DNA from: Duffyella gerundensis
Lineage (GTDB): Bacteria > Pseudomonadota > Gammaproteobacteria > Enterobacterales > Enterobacteriaceae
Direction of reading: 5' to 3'
Assembly (NCBI RefSeq): GCF_001517405.1
Contig: NZ_LN907827.1
Location: 1,432,587 to 1,496,586, forward strand
Length of the DNA: 64,000 nucleotides
In this document: in pieces, positions 28,835-37,821 of the stretch
Numbering within the stretch: position 1 is the first letter of the stretch
How the letters are laid out: every line of letters begins with the position of its first letter
Notes under the pieces: generated by a model
Seen by the model: the letters and a program-made list of their open reading frames with translations, nothing else
What the model was told of the DNA's origin: nothing
Database searches by the model: none
Translations under genes and position numbers: made by a program

Positions 28835-29161
28835 CTAGAGGCATTTCACCGGCTTGGGCAAACCGGCAATTTTTGTTGCCTGTTTAGCGGGCCCATCTGG
28901 AAACAGGCGAAACAGATAGCGGCTGTTACCTTTCTCTTCGCCGAATTGTTGGCCCATTGCTTTAACCAGCATGCGGATGGCCGGTGAGGTATTGAATTCC
29001 AGATAGAAGTTGCGCACAAAACGTATGACTTCCCAGTGCGCTTCCGTTAGTTCAAGCCCTTCCTCTGACGCAATGTGTTCCGCCAGTTCTTCACTCCATT
29101 CATCGACATTTTTGAGATAGCCCTGAGCATCCAGCGCGATCTCTTTACCTTTAAATAACAT
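28835..29161 (-). CDS. tusE: Sulfurtransferase TusE
   Basis: Part of the Tus sulfur relay for mnm5s2U34 in tRNA: takes persulfide sulfur from TusBCD and hands it to MnmA. ATG at 29161 ([18 protein letters not shown]), 108 residues. The essential C-terminal cysteine is the penultimate residue in KPVKCL. The ATG is preceded by GGGAGGAA. Confidence 0.96.
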   Translation of the reverse strand: MLFKGKEIALDAQGYLKNVDEWSEELAEHIASEEGLELTEAHWEVIRFVRNFYLEFNTSPAIRMLVKAMGQQFGEEKGNSRYLFRLFPDGPAKQATKIAGLPKPVKCL

Positions 29162-29210
29162 GCGTTCCTCCCATCGTAAAAACCGGCACAGTGTACAAAT
29201 TCCCACATGC

Positions 29211-29243
29211 AAAAAAAACAGGCTCCGCCGAAGCGAAGCCTGT
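29211..29243 (-). terminator. Terminator of yccA
   Basis: ACAGGCT/AGCCTGT stem (29218-29224 with 29237-29243) followed on the minus strand by eight T. Confidence 0.85.
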
Positions 29244-29274
29244 ATCTAACAACTTTATCGGAAAAACAGACGTT

Positions 29275-29931
29275 TTAGTTACTGCGTGAGAAACCTAAGA
29301 TGCTTAACAGGCTGATAAAGATGTTGTAGAGCGACACATACAGGCTGACAGTGGCGCGGATATAGTTGGTCTCACCGCCGTGAATAATATTGCTGGTTTC
29401 CCACAAAATTGCGCCGGCTGAAAACAGAATAAAGAGAGCACTGATTGCCAGATGCAGCGCCGGGATTTGCAGAAACAGGTTGGCGACAACGGCAACCAAA
29501 AGCACCACAAAACCTGCCATCATCATGCCGCCCAAAAAGGACATATCTTTACGGGTGGTCAGGACATAGGCTGAACAGCTAAAAAACACCACTGCCGTGC
29601 CGCCAAGCGCTAATGCGATGACATCGCCCATACCCGCTGACAGGAACGAACTGAGAATGGGGCCAAGGCTGTAGCCGAGAAAGCCCGTGAAGGCGAAGGC
29701 TGCCAGAATGCCCAACGGGCTGTTAGCTAAACGGTGGGTTAAAAACATCAAGCCGTAAAAGCCTACCAACATGATAATCAGGCCAGGGCGGGGTAGGCCA
29801 AGCAACGTGCTGGCAGCCGCGGTGACGGCAGAGAAAGCCAGCGTCATTCCCAGTAAGAAATAGGTGTTACGCAAAACCTTATGCGTACTAAGCAACGAAC
29901 TGTTTCGAGCTGAAGTAATGATCTTTTCCAT
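29275..29931 (-). CDS. yccA: YccA, Bax-inhibitor-1-family membrane protein, FtsH modulator
   Basis: 218-residue inner-membrane protein with seven hydrophobic segments. In E. coli YccA is a slow FtsH substrate that restrains FtsH, protecting jammed SecY. The cytosolic N-terminus ([20 protein letters not shown]), which E. coli FtsH needs for degradation, is present. The acidic/aspartate positions of the BI-1 family and the ending [11 protein letters not shown] are conserved. Confidence 0.95.
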   Translation of the reverse strand: MEKIITSARNSSLLSTHKVLRNTYFLLGMTLAFSAVTAAASTLLGLPRPGLIIMLVGFYGLMFLTHRLANSPLGILAAFAFTGFLGYSLGPILSSFLSAGMGDVIALALGGTAVVFFSCSAYVLTTRKDMSFLGGMMMAGFVVLLVAVVANLFLQIPALHLAISALFILFSAGAILWETSNIIHGGETNYIRATVSLYVSLYNIFISLLSILGFSRSN

Positions 29932-30110
29932 GGAGCGCCTCTTTATCAGGTCACATTATATTGGGCTGAGAATACGGAGCCGCCAGAAGCGGGGGAAGCC
30001 GTTTTACCCTTCTTTACGCGTAATTCTGGCTGCTGAATAAGCAAAGTGTCGATTATCGCAGCAGCAGAAAGATAATCGCCTGTTTTTCAAGCAAACGATC
30101 GGCTAAGTGC

Positions 30111-30139
30111 TTTACATCATCCAGGCAGATGTTTATAGT
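30111..30139 (+). promoter_or_regulatory. Promoter of the tandem tRNA-Ser genes
   Basis: TTTACA (30111-30116), 17-bp spacer, TATAGT (30134-30139), followed by a GC-rich discriminator (TCGCCTC) typical of stable-RNA promoters, 12 bases before the first tRNA. Confidence 0.75.
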
Positions 30140-30151
30140 TCGCCTCATTGC

Positions 30152-30239
30152 GGAGGGGTGGCCGAGCGGCTTAAGGCAGCGGTCTTGAAAACCGCCGATG
30201 GGAAACCATCCGAGAGTTCGAATCTCTCCTCCTCCGCCA
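30152..30239 (+). tRNA. serT: tRNA-Ser (UGA), copy 1
   Basis: 88-nt serine tRNA with encoded CCA. Acceptor arms GGAGGGG and CTCCTCC pair over 7 bp (one G-U), the anticodon loop reads CTTGAAAA with UGA anticodon, and a long variable arm (class II) is present. Identical to copy 2. Same location as serT in E. coli (next to yccA). Confidence 0.98.
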
Positions 30240-30251
30240 TTAATTTTAAGA

Positions 30252-30276
30252 GCTGGCACCGCGTGCTGGCTTTTTT
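30252..30276 (+). terminator. Terminator-like hairpin after tRNA-Ser copy 1
   Basis: GCTGGCAC (30252-30259) pairs with GTGCTGGC (30263-30270) using two G-U pairs, then six T. It may be a decayed copy of the perfect hairpin after tRNA copy 2, so read-through may occur. Confidence 0.6.
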
Positions 30277-30415
30277 AATGTGTAACCGGCGACAAGGGCA
30301 TGATTAGCCCGCAGCGATGAAAATTCACGCAAACGAACCAGTTACATATTGCAGAGTCTGTTGTTAGCGGATAGACTTCTGCTCCAGAAATACCTGAGAA
30401 CGTGTTCAGGGATGC

Positions 30416-30503
30416 GGAGGGGTGGCCGAGCGGCTTAAGGCAGCGGTCTTGAAAACCGCCGATGGGAAACCATCCGAGAGTTCGAATCTCTCCTCCTCCG
30501 CCA
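30416..30503 (+). tRNA. tRNA-Ser (UGA), copy 2
   Basis: Second, base-identical 88-nt tRNA-Ser(UGA) with encoded CCA, 264 bp downstream of the first. The same kind of hairpin follows it, suggesting that tRNA plus terminator were duplicated as a unit. I see no strong promoter of its own in the 176-bp spacer. Confidence 0.98.
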
Positions 30504-30513
30504 TACTATTCTG

Positions 30514-30541
30514 AAGGCCAGCACAGCGTGCTGGCCTTTTT
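30514..30541 (+). terminator. Terminator after tRNA-Ser copy 2
   Basis: Perfect arms AAGGCCAGCAC and GTGCTGGCCTT (30514-30524 with 30528-30538) followed by TTT. Confidence 0.85.
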
Positions 30542-30781
30542 CGTTTCTGCACTCTCATTAAAATGTGATCGCTTTCACGTCTTATCAACCCCGCCGTTAA
30601 AAACAGAACCGCTGTCTTTTCAATCTCCTGCTGACGCTCTCCTCTGTCCGCTATTTTGCTATAGTGCTGTAACGTAATTTGCCTACAGCTGGCATCATTT
30701 GCTGGTGCGCTGAGGTAAACTGTGCTGCAGTGACCGTTAAACTAGCCACTCATGACTTCCAGACTTTAGGGAATAAGCAGA

Positions 30782-32356
30782 ATGATCAACAAGTTCAGTC
30801 TTTGCGCGCTTTCCGTGCTCGCCGCAATCACCCCCACACTGGCGGCTCAGGCAGCCGAAGGCGATTTGCAGCTGCAACAGGTGCTGCTTTTCAGCCGTCA
30901 TAATTTGCGTGCGCCGCTGGCGGATAATGGCAGCGTGCTAGCTCAGGCAACCAAAAAATCCTGGCCAGCCTGGGAAGTACCGGGCGGTCAGCTCACCACC
31001 AAAGGCGGTGTACTGGAAGTCTATATGGGCCATTACACGCGCGAGTGGCTGGCACAGCAGGGGCTGATCAAGAAAGATCAGTGTCCTGATGATCAACAGG
31101 TTTTCGCTTATGCCAACAGCCTGCAACGCACGGTAGCCACGGCACAGTTCTTTATTAACGGTGCTTTCCCTGGCTGTGACGTTGATGTAACGCATCAGGA
31201 TGCGATGGGCACGATGGATCCGGTGTTCAACCCGGTGATTACCGACGACAGTGAAGCATTTAATAAGAAAGCGCTGACCGCGATGAACGCGGCGGGCGAA
31301 AAGCTTGATCTGCAGCCAGCCTTCCAGCGGCTGGAAAAAATCATCGATTATAAAAATGCACCAGCCTGTAAAGATCAGAAGAACTGTTCGCTGAGCAGCG
31401 GCAAGAATAGCTTCAGTGCGGATAATGGCAAAGAGCCTGGCGTCAGCGGACCGCTGAAAATCGGCAACTCACTGATCGATGCGTTTACCCTGCAATATTA
31501 TGAAGGCTTTCCGCTTGATCAGGTCGCCTGGGGGCAAATCAAAACGCCTGAGCAGTGGCAGGAACTTTCCGCCATCAAAAATGGCTATCAGGATGCGCTT
31601 TTCACTTCACCTGAGGTCGCACGCGAAGTGGCTGCACCGCTGGTGGATTACATTCGTAGCCAGCTGGTCGATCAGGATAAGGCCACGGCACCTAAGGTTA
31701 TGCTGATGGTGGGACACGATTCCAATATCGCTTCTCTGCTGAAAGCGCTGGATTTTAAACCTTACCAGCTGCCAGGTCAGTATGAGCGTACGCCGATTGG
31801 CGGACAGATTGTTTTCGAACGCTGGCATGATGAGAAAAATAAAAAAGATTTACTGAAGGTGGAGTATGTCTATCAGACCGCCGATCAGCTGCGCAATGCC
31901 GAGCCGCTAACGCTGGCCAATCCTGCTAAACGCGTAACATTACAGCTTAACGGCTGCGAAGCAGATGCCAATGGTTACTGCAGCTGGGATCAGTTTGCGC
32001 AGGTGCTGAACAACGCACTGCAGGGCACGCCGATGCAACCCGTTGCTGCACCAGCTCCACAGGCTGCGCCTGAACATGCAGCTGCAGAGAGCAAAGCCGC
32101 TGACAAACCGACTCAGGATAAAGCATCAGGCGAAAAAACGGCGCCAGCGAAAACCACGCCAGACAACGCTACGGCCAGTAAAGAGAGCACTGATAAAGCA
32201 AACAAAGATCAGGCTAAAGAGAAAGCTGCACAACCTAAGGCAGAACAGCCGAAAGCAGAACAGCCGAAAGCAGAACAGCCGAAAGCAGAACAGCCAAAAC
32301 CGGCACCGGCTGAAAAAGCGCCAGAAAATAAACCGGCCAGCGAAAAAGCGGCATAA
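30782..32356 (+). CDS. agp: Periplasmic glucose-1-phosphatase Agp with long Lys/Ala/Pro-rich C-terminal tail
   Basis: Histidine acid phosphatase that releases phosphate from glucose-1-phosphate in the periplasm. Signal peptide at residues 1-24 (ends AQA|AEG). Catalytic RHNLRAP and the GHDSNIAS proton-donor motif are intact, and similarity to E. coli Agp (413 residues) runs to about residue 418. The protein then continues for about 105 more residues of Ala, Pro, Lys, Glu and Gln only sparsely mixed with others, including four-plus tandem QPKAE units. This tail is absent from E. coli Agp as I know it. Monocistronic, terminator directly downstream. Confidence 0.95.
   Translation: MINKFSLCALSVLAAITPTLAAQAAEGDLQLQQVLLFSRHNLRAPLADNGSVLAQATKKSWPAWEVPGGQLTTKGGVLEVYMGHYTREWLAQQGLIKKDQCPDDQQVFAYANSLQRTVATAQFFINGAFPGCDVDVTHQDAMGTMDPVFNPVITDDSEAFNKKALTAMNAAGEKLDLQPAFQRLEKIIDYKNAPACKDQKNCSLSSGKNSFSADNGKEPGVSGPLKIGNSLIDAFTLQYYEGFPLDQVAWGQIKTPEQWQELSAIKNGYQDALFTSPEVAREVAAPLVDYIRSQLVDQDKATAPKVMLMVGHDSNIASLLKALDFKPYQLPGQYERTPIGGQIVFERWHDEKNKKDLLKVEYVYQTADQLRNAEPLTLANPAKRVTLQLNGCEADANGYCSWDQFAQVLNNALQGTPMQPVAAPAPQAAPEHAAAESKAADKPTQDKASGEKTAPAKTTPDNATASKESTDKANKDQAKEKAAQPKAEQPKAEQPKAEQPKAEQPKPAPAEKAPENKPASEKAA
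32231..32305 (+). repeat. In-frame 15-bp tandem repeat coding QPKAE
   Basis: Five adjacent 15-bp units: CAACCTAAGGCAGAA (variant), three exact CAGCCGAAAGCAGAA units, and a degenerate CAGCCAAAACCGGCA. Multiple of three, so copy-number change keeps the agp frame. Confidence 0.95.
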
Positions 32357-32388
32357 AAAAAGGGCCGACATTGTCGGCCCCTTTTTTT
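32355..32388. terminator. Two-way terminator between agp and the aldehyde dehydrogenase
   Basis: GGGCCGAC/GTCGGCCC stem flanked by seven A and seven T. Confidence 0.9.
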
Positions 32389-33763
32389 ACTTCCCGGCGA
32401 TAACCACCAGTTTTTGATTCACAAACTCTTTAATGCCTAAATCGGATAGCTCACGACCATAGCCGGAACGCTTCACGCCGCCAAACGGCAATTCAGCCGA
32501 CGTATCACTCTGCGAATTAATAAACACCATGCCGGTTTCAATGGCAGACGCCAGCTTACGGCCGCGTGCGGTATCGGCAGTGAACACCGCGCCACCCAGA
32601 CCATAATGTGAGTCGTTGGCCAGCGTCGCGGCCTCTTCATCGCTGCTGACAACATACATCTGCGCTACCGGGCCGAAAAACTCTTCGAAGTAAGCCGGAT
32701 TGTCGCGCGTGATGTCAGTAAGAATAGTTGGCTGATAATAACAACCTTCGCCCTGCACAACGCTGCCACCGCACACCACTTTCGCGCCGTTGGCTACCGC
32801 ATCGTCAACCTGTTTGGCCAGACGATCGCGCGCATCAGCTGATGAAAGCGGGCCCAGCGTAGTTTTCTCATCCAGCGGATCGCCGATAACGCTTTTCTCA
32901 AACGCATCGCGCATCTGGCTGATAAAACGATCGGCAATTTTCTCATGCAGAATAAAGCGTTTTGCTGCGGTACACACCTGACCGGCATTGCTCAGCCGCG
33001 CCTGCACACCCTGTCGCACCGCTTCATCAAGATCGGCATCGTCCAGTACGACAAACACGTCATTGCCACCCAGCTCCAGCGTGGTTTTTTTCAGGTATTT
33101 TCCTGCCTGCTGAGCAACGGCGCTGCCTGCGCGTTCAGAACCGGTCAGCGCAGCGCCCTGAACCCGATCGTCAGCAATCAGGTCGGCAATCTGCTCATTG
33201 GAAATAAACAGATTGGTCCAGACACCTTCTGGAGCGCCAGCTTCGCGCACCAGCTCTTCAAACAGCGTCGCGCAGTGAGGCACGTTAGCAGCATGCTTAG
33301 CCAGCACCGGGTTACCGGCAGCAAGGTTTGGCGCCAGTACGCGCATCAGCTGGTAATAAGGGAAATTCCAGGGTTCAACCGCGACCAGTACGCCAATCGG
33401 ATGATGTTCAATCCAGGCTTCGCCAAGTTCGGAAGGATAGCTCACCGGCTGCAGAAAACGTTCGGCGTGCTCTGCGTAATAACGGGCGATCTGCGAACAA
33501 ATTTTCACTTCGCCACGGCTTTGGGCAATCAGCTTGCCCATCTCTTTACTGGCAACCTGTGCCAGTTCTTCCGCGCGGCTGTCGATCAGATCGGCCATTT
33601 TCTTCAGCACCTGAAGGCGCGGTTGAATATCGCCTTTGCTCCAGGAAGATTTGAATAATTTATGCGCCGTATCCAGTGCGCTGGCAACGTATTCTTCGTT
33701 ATGTGATGGCCAGGTTTTAAGCAGCTGATTGGTGGCGGGATTGATGCTTTGATATGAGGACAT
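32387..33763 (-). CDS. NAD(P)-dependent aldehyde dehydrogenase, succinate-semialdehyde dehydrogenase (Sad/YneI) type
   Basis: Aldehyde dehydrogenase superfamily, 458 residues from the ATG at 33763 (MSSYQSINPATNQLLKTWPS). Active-site cysteine Cys264 in NAGQVCTAAKRF; general-base glutamate in TTLELGGND; cofactor-binding GVLVAVEPWNFPYYQLMRV; C-terminal ELPFGGVKRSGYGREL. Short length and sequence style fit the Sad (YneI) subgroup, which oxidises succinic semialdehyde, but substrate cannot be read from sequence. It lies where E. coli has wrbA and 59 bp downstream of yccJ on the same strand, so probably shares its transcript. A role on malonic semialdehyde from the nearby rut pathway is only a thought. 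Confidence 0.88.
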   Translation of the reverse strand: MSSYQSINPATNQLLKTWPSHNEEYVASALDTAHKLFKSSWSKGDIQPRLQVLKKMADLIDSRAEELAQVASKEMGKLIAQSRGEVKICSQIARYYAEHAERFLQPVSYPSELGEAWIEHHPIGVLVAVEPWNFPYYQLMRVLAPNLAAGNPVLAKHAANVPHCATLFEELVREAGAPEGVWTNLFISNEQIADLIADDRVQGAALTGSERAGSAVAQQAGKYLKKTTLELGGNDVFVVLDDADLDEAVRQGVQARLSNAGQVCTAAKRFILHEKIADRFISQMRDAFEKSVIGDPLDEKTTLGPLSSADARDRLAKQVDDAVANGAKVVCGGSVVQGEGCYYQPTILTDITRDNPAYFEEFFGPVAQMYVVSSDEEAATLANDSHYGLGGAVFTADTARGRKLASAIETGMVFINSQSDTSAELPFGGVKRSGYGRELSDLGIKEFVNQKLVVIAGK

Positions 33764-33822
33764 TCGGTGCTCCTTGGTGAAAAAAATAGCGCGGGCGGCA
33801 TATGTGGCCGCCCGAAAAGGCA

Positions 33823-34053
33823 TTACACGTTCTTACGTTCAACCGTTTTACCGTCCCAGGTCAGGACGTCTTCTTTAGTTTTATCAAAAGCGCGGAACAG
33901 CACTTCATCGTTGCCTTGCTGTTCCCAAATCGCTTCGGCTTTTTTCTCGTCATATTCAGCAACCTCGAAAATCGCTTCGGCAATTTCCGTTGAGGTTTGA
34001 CGCAGGGTTGCCCATTCGCCCACATGATGTTCTTTAGATTGTTGCGTAGCCAT
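33823..34053 (-). CDS. yccJ: YccJ family small protein
   Basis: 76 residues, starting [20 protein letters not shown] and ending [11 protein letters not shown], close to E. coli YccJ (75 residues). Function unknown; in E. coli it is co-transcribed with wrbA in stationary phase. AGGAG lies 8 bases upstream of the ATG. Here the downstream gene is an aldehyde dehydrogenase instead of wrbA. Confidence 0.95.
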   Translation of the reverse strand: MATQQSKEHHVGEWATLRQTSTEIAEAIFEVAEYDEKKAEAIWEQQGNDEVLFRAFDKTKEDVLTWDGKTVERKNV

Positions 34054-34147
34054 TTTGCTCTCCTGTTAAGTCGTTTCCGTTAGGTGTCCGCCTGAAGGGC
34101 GACCTGTTGGCCCATTTAGCGGGCAATGACGGGTTTCGCGTCAATAA

Positions 34148-34243
34148 TCAGGATTTTTTATCCGCATCGGGCTGTTTGTCGCCAGACTCCGGCGCATTGT
34201 TTGGATCATCTTTCGCCGGTTGCGGTGCTGGGGAAGTTGCCAT
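34148..34243 (-). CDS. 31-residue hydrophilic small ORF upstream of yccJ
   Basis: Minus-strand ATG at 34243 with a perfect AGGAG at -6, then MATSPAPQPAKDDPNNAPES and GDKQPDADKKS, stop TGA. Rich in Pro, Asp, Lys and Ala, with no hydrophobic segment, so probably disordered and cytoplasmic. It shares strand and ribosome-site style with yccJ 94 bp downstream. I do not recognise it. The ribosome site and the MATxx start like yccJ make translation plausible, but the short length leaves doubt. Confidence 0.5.
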   Translation of the reverse strand: MATSPAPQPAKDDPNNAPESGDKQPDADKKS

Positions 34244-34424
34244 GTCGTCTCTCCTGTAGTGGAAAAATTATATTGCCTGTTCAGTATAGAAGATGTGTCA
34301 CAGGCTGCTTATTCCAGAGTAAAACGTTATGGCTAAGAGGCGCTAAGGTAGGGCGAGGCGGGGCATAACGGGAAAGTCAGCGCTTTGTGACAGGATGTAA
34401 ATTAAGCCATAGCCGGGAGAGAAT

Positions 34425-34452
34425 AGCAGGCGCAAAAGGCATCGCGCCTGCT
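34425..34452 (-). terminator. Hairpin after rutG
   Basis: Nine-base arms AGCAGGCGC (34425-34433) and GCGCCTGCT (34444-34452), 7 bases past the rutG stop. The following T-run on the rut strand is weak (ATTCTC), while the other strand has TATTTTT. Confidence 0.6.
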
Positions 34453-34458
34453 GTATTT

Positions 34459-35784
34459 TTAGCCTTTTTGTACAACCACTTCGGTCATCGCTGGCCTGCG
34501 CCAGTTTAGAATGACATTCAACAGAATGGCACCAAAGGTGGCGGTGCCGATGCCGCCGAGGGTAAAGTTACCAATACGCAAAGAAAAATCACCGGCACCG
34601 AGCACCAGTGTGGTGGCCACCATGATCAGGTTGCTGTTTTGACTAAAATCGATACTGTTTTGTAGCCAGATACGCGCGCCTGCGACCGCAATTAGACCAA
34701 AAACTACGATTGATGCGCCACCGATCACCGGACCGGGAATGGCATGGATCAACGCACCGAACTTAGGCGAAAAGCCCAGCAGCAGCGCAATAATCGCTGC
34801 GGCGACAAAAGCCAGCGTGGAGTAAACCCGCGTTACCGCCATGACGCCAATATTTTCGGCATAGGTAGTTACACCGCTGCCGCCAACGCTGCCAGAAAGC
34901 ATGGTCGCCAGACCATCACCAACAAATGCCCGACCCATGTAAGGATCGAGGCTGCGCCCGGTCATGCCAGCCACCGCTTTTAAGTGTCCGAGATTTTCAG
35001 CAACCAAAATCACCGCCACGGGCGCAATCATCACGATTGCCTCCATGTTAAAGGTCGGCGTCGTCATCGTGGGTAAACCAAGCCAGGGCGCGCTGGCGAG
35101 ACCGCTGAAATCCACCGGTTTGCCCAAGCCGAGCAGGTTGGTCATCACCGCATAAAGTGCCCAGGCAACAATCAATCCGACCAGAATGAGCAGTCGCTGA
35201 ACCATGCCGCGGGTAAATACCGCGACCACGCCAATACAGAGCACGGTCATCACCGCCATCCAGCTGTCAAACATGGAGGAGGAGACGCCACGAACGGCGA
35301 TGGGTGCAAGGTTAAGGCCGATCGCCATCACCACCGCACCGGTCACCACCGGTGGCATAAGGCGCTCTATCCAGCGCGTACCCGCTTTCATCACCACGAT
35401 GCCGATCAGCGTATAGAGTGCACCGCAGGCGACGATGCCACCCAGCGCCAGGCTCAGGTTGGGATTGATTCCCTGGCCGGTAAAGCCGGTTACGGCAATG
35501 ACCACCCCAACAAATGCCGCGCTGGAGCCGAGGTAGCTGGGCACGCGTCCGGCGGTAATCAAAAAGAACAGCAGGGTGCCGATGCCGGACATCAAAATAG
35601 ACAGGTTAGGATCGAGCCCCATTAACAGCGGCATCAGCACGGTGGCGCCAAACATCGCCACCGCGTGCTGTAAGCCGAGTATGATCGTTTGACCCGCCGG
35701 AAGCGTTTCATCAGGCGCGATAATTCCGCTCTCTGTGACCGCCGATTTTTTACGCCATTGAGGAAACCAGGAATGTGCCATCAT
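34459..35784 (-). CDS. rutG: Pyrimidine permease RutG
   Basis: NCS2/UraA-type proton symporter for uracil and thymine. 441 residues with about 14 hydrophobic segments; GLQHAVAMFGATVLMPLLMG at the start, the transport-core stretches SGVTTYAENIGVMAVT and AENLGHLKAVAGMTGR, close to E. coli RutG. Last gene of the operon; 90 bp separate it from rutD, and the usual rutE and rutF are not in between. A Met one codon further in (MAHSW) is an alternative start. Confidence 0.96.
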   Translation of the reverse strand: MMAHSWFPQWRKKSAVTESGIIAPDETLPAGQTIILGLQHAVAMFGATVLMPLLMGLDPNLSILMSGIGTLLFFLITAGRVPSYLGSSAAFVGVVIAVTGFTGQGINPNLSLALGGIVACGALYTLIGIVVMKAGTRWIERLMPPVVTGAVVMAIGLNLAPIAVRGVSSSMFDSWMAVMTVLCIGVVAVFTRGMVQRLLILVGLIVAWALYAVMTNLLGLGKPVDFSGLASAPWLGLPTMTTPTFNMEAIVMIAPVAVILVAENLGHLKAVAGMTGRSLDPYMGRAFVGDGLATMLSGSVGGSGVTTYAENIGVMAVTRVYSTLAFVAAAIIALLLGFSPKFGALIHAIPGPVIGGASIVVFGLIAVAGARIWLQNSIDFSQNSNLIMVATTLVLGAGDFSLRIGNFTLGGIGTATFGAILLNVILNWRRPAMTEVVVQKG

Positions 35785-35874
35785 CTTCTCCAGAGAAAAT
35801 ACGCAGTGACCGCCAGCGGGCGGATTAACCGGCGTCCTGCCGTATAGCCTGAAAAATCCTGTGTAGGTTTTGCC

Positions 35875-36678
35875 TCAGCCCGCCTGTGAAAAACGCGGTG
35901 TCGCGGTGTCGCTCAGCCAGTTGAGCAGCAGGTTATTGAAATGGTCAGCTTCGGTCACGCTCATGGCATGACCGCCGCGCGGCAGGGTGAGCAGGCTGGC
36001 ATCAGGCAAAGCGGCCTGTAATGCCACGGAACAGTGCCACGGCACCAGCAGGTCGTCCTGCGAGCAGATCGCCAGCACGGGATGATGCAGGCTGGCTGCC
36101 AGCGGCCTGAAATCCGCTTTCATCAGCGCTTGTAAGCGGCGGAGCAAGTTGTCTGTCCCCTGAAAATGCGCCAGATTCAGCGCATCTTCCGCCTCAATGC
36201 GTTCAGCGTGTTCAGCCATCCAGTCGGCGGGATAGAGAAACAGCGGCTGGGCACGGACAAAGGCCTCCACGCCAACATGGCGCAGCAGATCCTGACGCAC
36301 CTGAAAGCAGCGCCGGGTATGGGCATGCAGGCTCAGCCAGCCGTTGATCACCACGATGCGATTGACACGCTGCGGATAATCCAGCGCCAGCTGCATGCCA
36401 ATCAGGCCGCCCAGCGCATGGCCCATAATGTCAAAATGGGTAATGTCGTGCTCTGCCAGCGCGTTGGCCAGCTCGGCGGCCATATCCGTCAGGTGATAGG
36501 TTTCCGGCAGGGTGTCCTGACTCCTGCCGGTGCCACGCTGATCGTACTGCACTACGCGGAACTGTTTTTGTAAAACCGCCAGCTGCGGCAGCCAAAACTG
36601 GCCCGAACCGCCCAGTCCGGCCGACAGCACCAGCGTGGGTGCATCGTTATCACGTAAACCTGAGATCTCAACGTACAT
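35875..36678 (-). CDS. rutD: RutD, alpha/beta-hydrolase-fold protein of the Rut pathway
   Basis: 267-residue alpha/beta hydrolase acting at the aminoacrylate/carbamate step of uracil degradation. The nucleophile elbow reads MGHALGG (86-91), with alanine 88 where most hydrolases have serine; E. coli RutD has the same GHALG, so this is a family trait, not decay. DQRGTGRSQ and the late [17 protein letters not shown] are conserved. Two bases downstream of rutC. Confidence 0.95.
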   Translation of the reverse strand: MYVEISGLRDNDAPTLVLSAGLGGSGQFWLPQLAVLQKQFRVVQYDQRGTGRSQDTLPETYHLTDMAAELANALAEHDITHFDIMGHALGGLIGMQLALDYPQRVNRIVVINGWLSLHAHTRRCFQVRQDLLRHVGVEAFVRAQPLFLYPADWMAEHAERIEAEDALNLAHFQGTDNLLRRLQALMKADFRPLAASLHHPVLAICSQDDLLVPWHCSVALQAALPDASLLTLPRGGHAMSVTEADHFNNLLLNWLSDTATPRFSQAG

Positions 36679-36680
36679 AG

Positions 36681-37076
36681 CTACTCCTCGCCGCGACCGA
36701 TATGCGCGATGCTGGCAATTTCGATCAGGGCATCAGGTTTGACCAACCCGCACTGAATGCAGTAGCGCGCCGGTTTATCACCGGGGAAAAATTCGGCATA
36801 CACGCGATTGACCGCGGCGTAGTTGCTCCAGTCGGTCAGGAAGATCGAATTAAAAGTGACGTCGTCCATGGTGCCACCGGCGGTTTCGACAACGCCTTTA
36901 ATCAACCCAAGTACGTGGCGCGTCTGCGCTTCGGCATCACCCACGTGCACCACATTGTTGTCGCGATCAAAAGGCAGCGTGCCTGAAACATACAACACGC
37001 CATCGGCCAGCGTGCCGGGTACAAAGGGGGCCAGCGGCGTGCCGCTGCCGGCAGGAATAACAACGGTTTTTGGCAT
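36681..37076 (-). CDS. rutC: RutC, RidA-family 3-aminoacrylate deaminase
   Basis: Converts or speeds deamination of 3-aminoacrylate to malonic semialdehyde. ATG at 37076 ([20 protein letters not shown]), 131 residues versus 128 in E. coli; the 41 extra upstream codons overlap rutB and are not conserved. RidA signature around [20 protein letters not shown] with the substrate-binding arginine, and the C-terminal [10 protein letters not shown]. Confidence 0.95.
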   Translation of the reverse strand: MPKTVVIPAGSGTPLAPFVPGTLADGVLYVSGTLPFDRDNNVVHVGDAEAQTRHVLGLIKGVVETAGGTMDDVTFNSIFLTDWSNYAAVNRVYAEFFPGDKPARYCIQCGLVKPDALIEIASIAHIGRGEE

Positions 37077-37086
37077 AGTGATCTCC

Positions 37087-37821
37087 TCAGGCGCGACGCT
37101 GTAGCTGCTGTTCCGGGCGCAATGCCGCACAGAAGGTGGCGACATCCGAAACCCAGCCGAAAAATGTTTCGATATTAAAAAGGGCAGCCTGCTGAGCAAA
37201 AGCCGGGCCCGCCTGATAGGTTGCGTCCTCCAGCACTACGCCGAAATATTCCAGAAAGAAGCCGTCGCGCAGCGTTGATTCGACGCAGACGTTAGTGGCA
37301 ATGCCGGTGAAAATCAGATGGCGAATGCCGCGACTGCGCAGCATGCTGTCGAGCGGCGTGTTGAAAAATCCGCTGTAGCGCGGTTTCGGCAGCACGATAT
37401 CACCGGGTTGTGGCACCAGTTCATCGACCAGCTCATAGTCCCAGCCACCTTTGGCCAACAGTTTGCCCTGCAATTCAGGCTTTTTGCGCATGGTCTTCAA
37501 CGCGTTGGATTTGTGATAATTGGGGGATCCAATATCACCCGCCTCAACATATTCATCATCCCAGCCATTCTGAAACCAGATAATCTGGATGCCAGCCTCG
37601 CGGGCAGCGGTCACCGCTACGCTGATTTTTTCAATCACCGGCGCGGTGGCCGAAACATCAAAACCGGCAAGATCGAGATAGCCGCCAGGGGTGGCATAGG
37701 CGTTTTGCATATCAACCACGATCAATGCGGTCTGTTCCGGTGGAAATGCGATCGCCTCCGGGCGAGCGGGCAGGGTAACGCTGGTTGACGAGCTGTTTGC
37801 GGTGTGGTGAACAACAGACAT
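37087..37821 (-). CDS. rutB: RutB, ureidoacrylate/peroxyureidoacrylate amidohydrolase
   Basis: Isochorismatase-like hydrolase releasing carbamate and aminoacrylate. 244 residues. Catalytic triad residues visible: Asp37 (VVDMQNAY), Lys146 (PKPRYSGF) and Cys179 ([11 protein letters not shown]). Its ATG overlaps the rutA stop (TAATG), implying translational coupling. Confidence 0.96.
   Translation of the reverse strand: MSVVHHTANSSSTSVTLPARPEAIAFPPEQTALIVVDMQNAYATPGGYLDLAGFDVSATAPVIEKISVAVTAAREAGIQIIWFQNGWDDEYVEAGDIGSPNYHKSNALKTMRKKPELQGKLLAKGGWDYELVDELVPQPGDIVLPKPRYSGFFNTPLDSMLRSRGIRHLIFTGIATNVCVESTLRDGFFLEYFGVVLEDATYQAGPAFAQQAALFNIETFFGWVSDVATFCAALRPEQQLQRRA

Noticed and set aside
32231-32305. 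Short tandem repeats considered as a CRISPR-like array
   Set aside because: Units are 15 bp and directly adjacent, without spacers, and lie in a coding frame.
32043-32417. Plus-strand frame with repeated RKQNS units over the agp tail
   Set aside because: It is the +1 reading of the 15-bp repeat; the agp frame is continuous with the conserved enzyme, so this one is a by-product.
36405-36425. RutD without nucleophilic serine taken as a damaged enzyme
   Set aside because: E. coli RutD has the same GHALG, so the missing serine is a family property.
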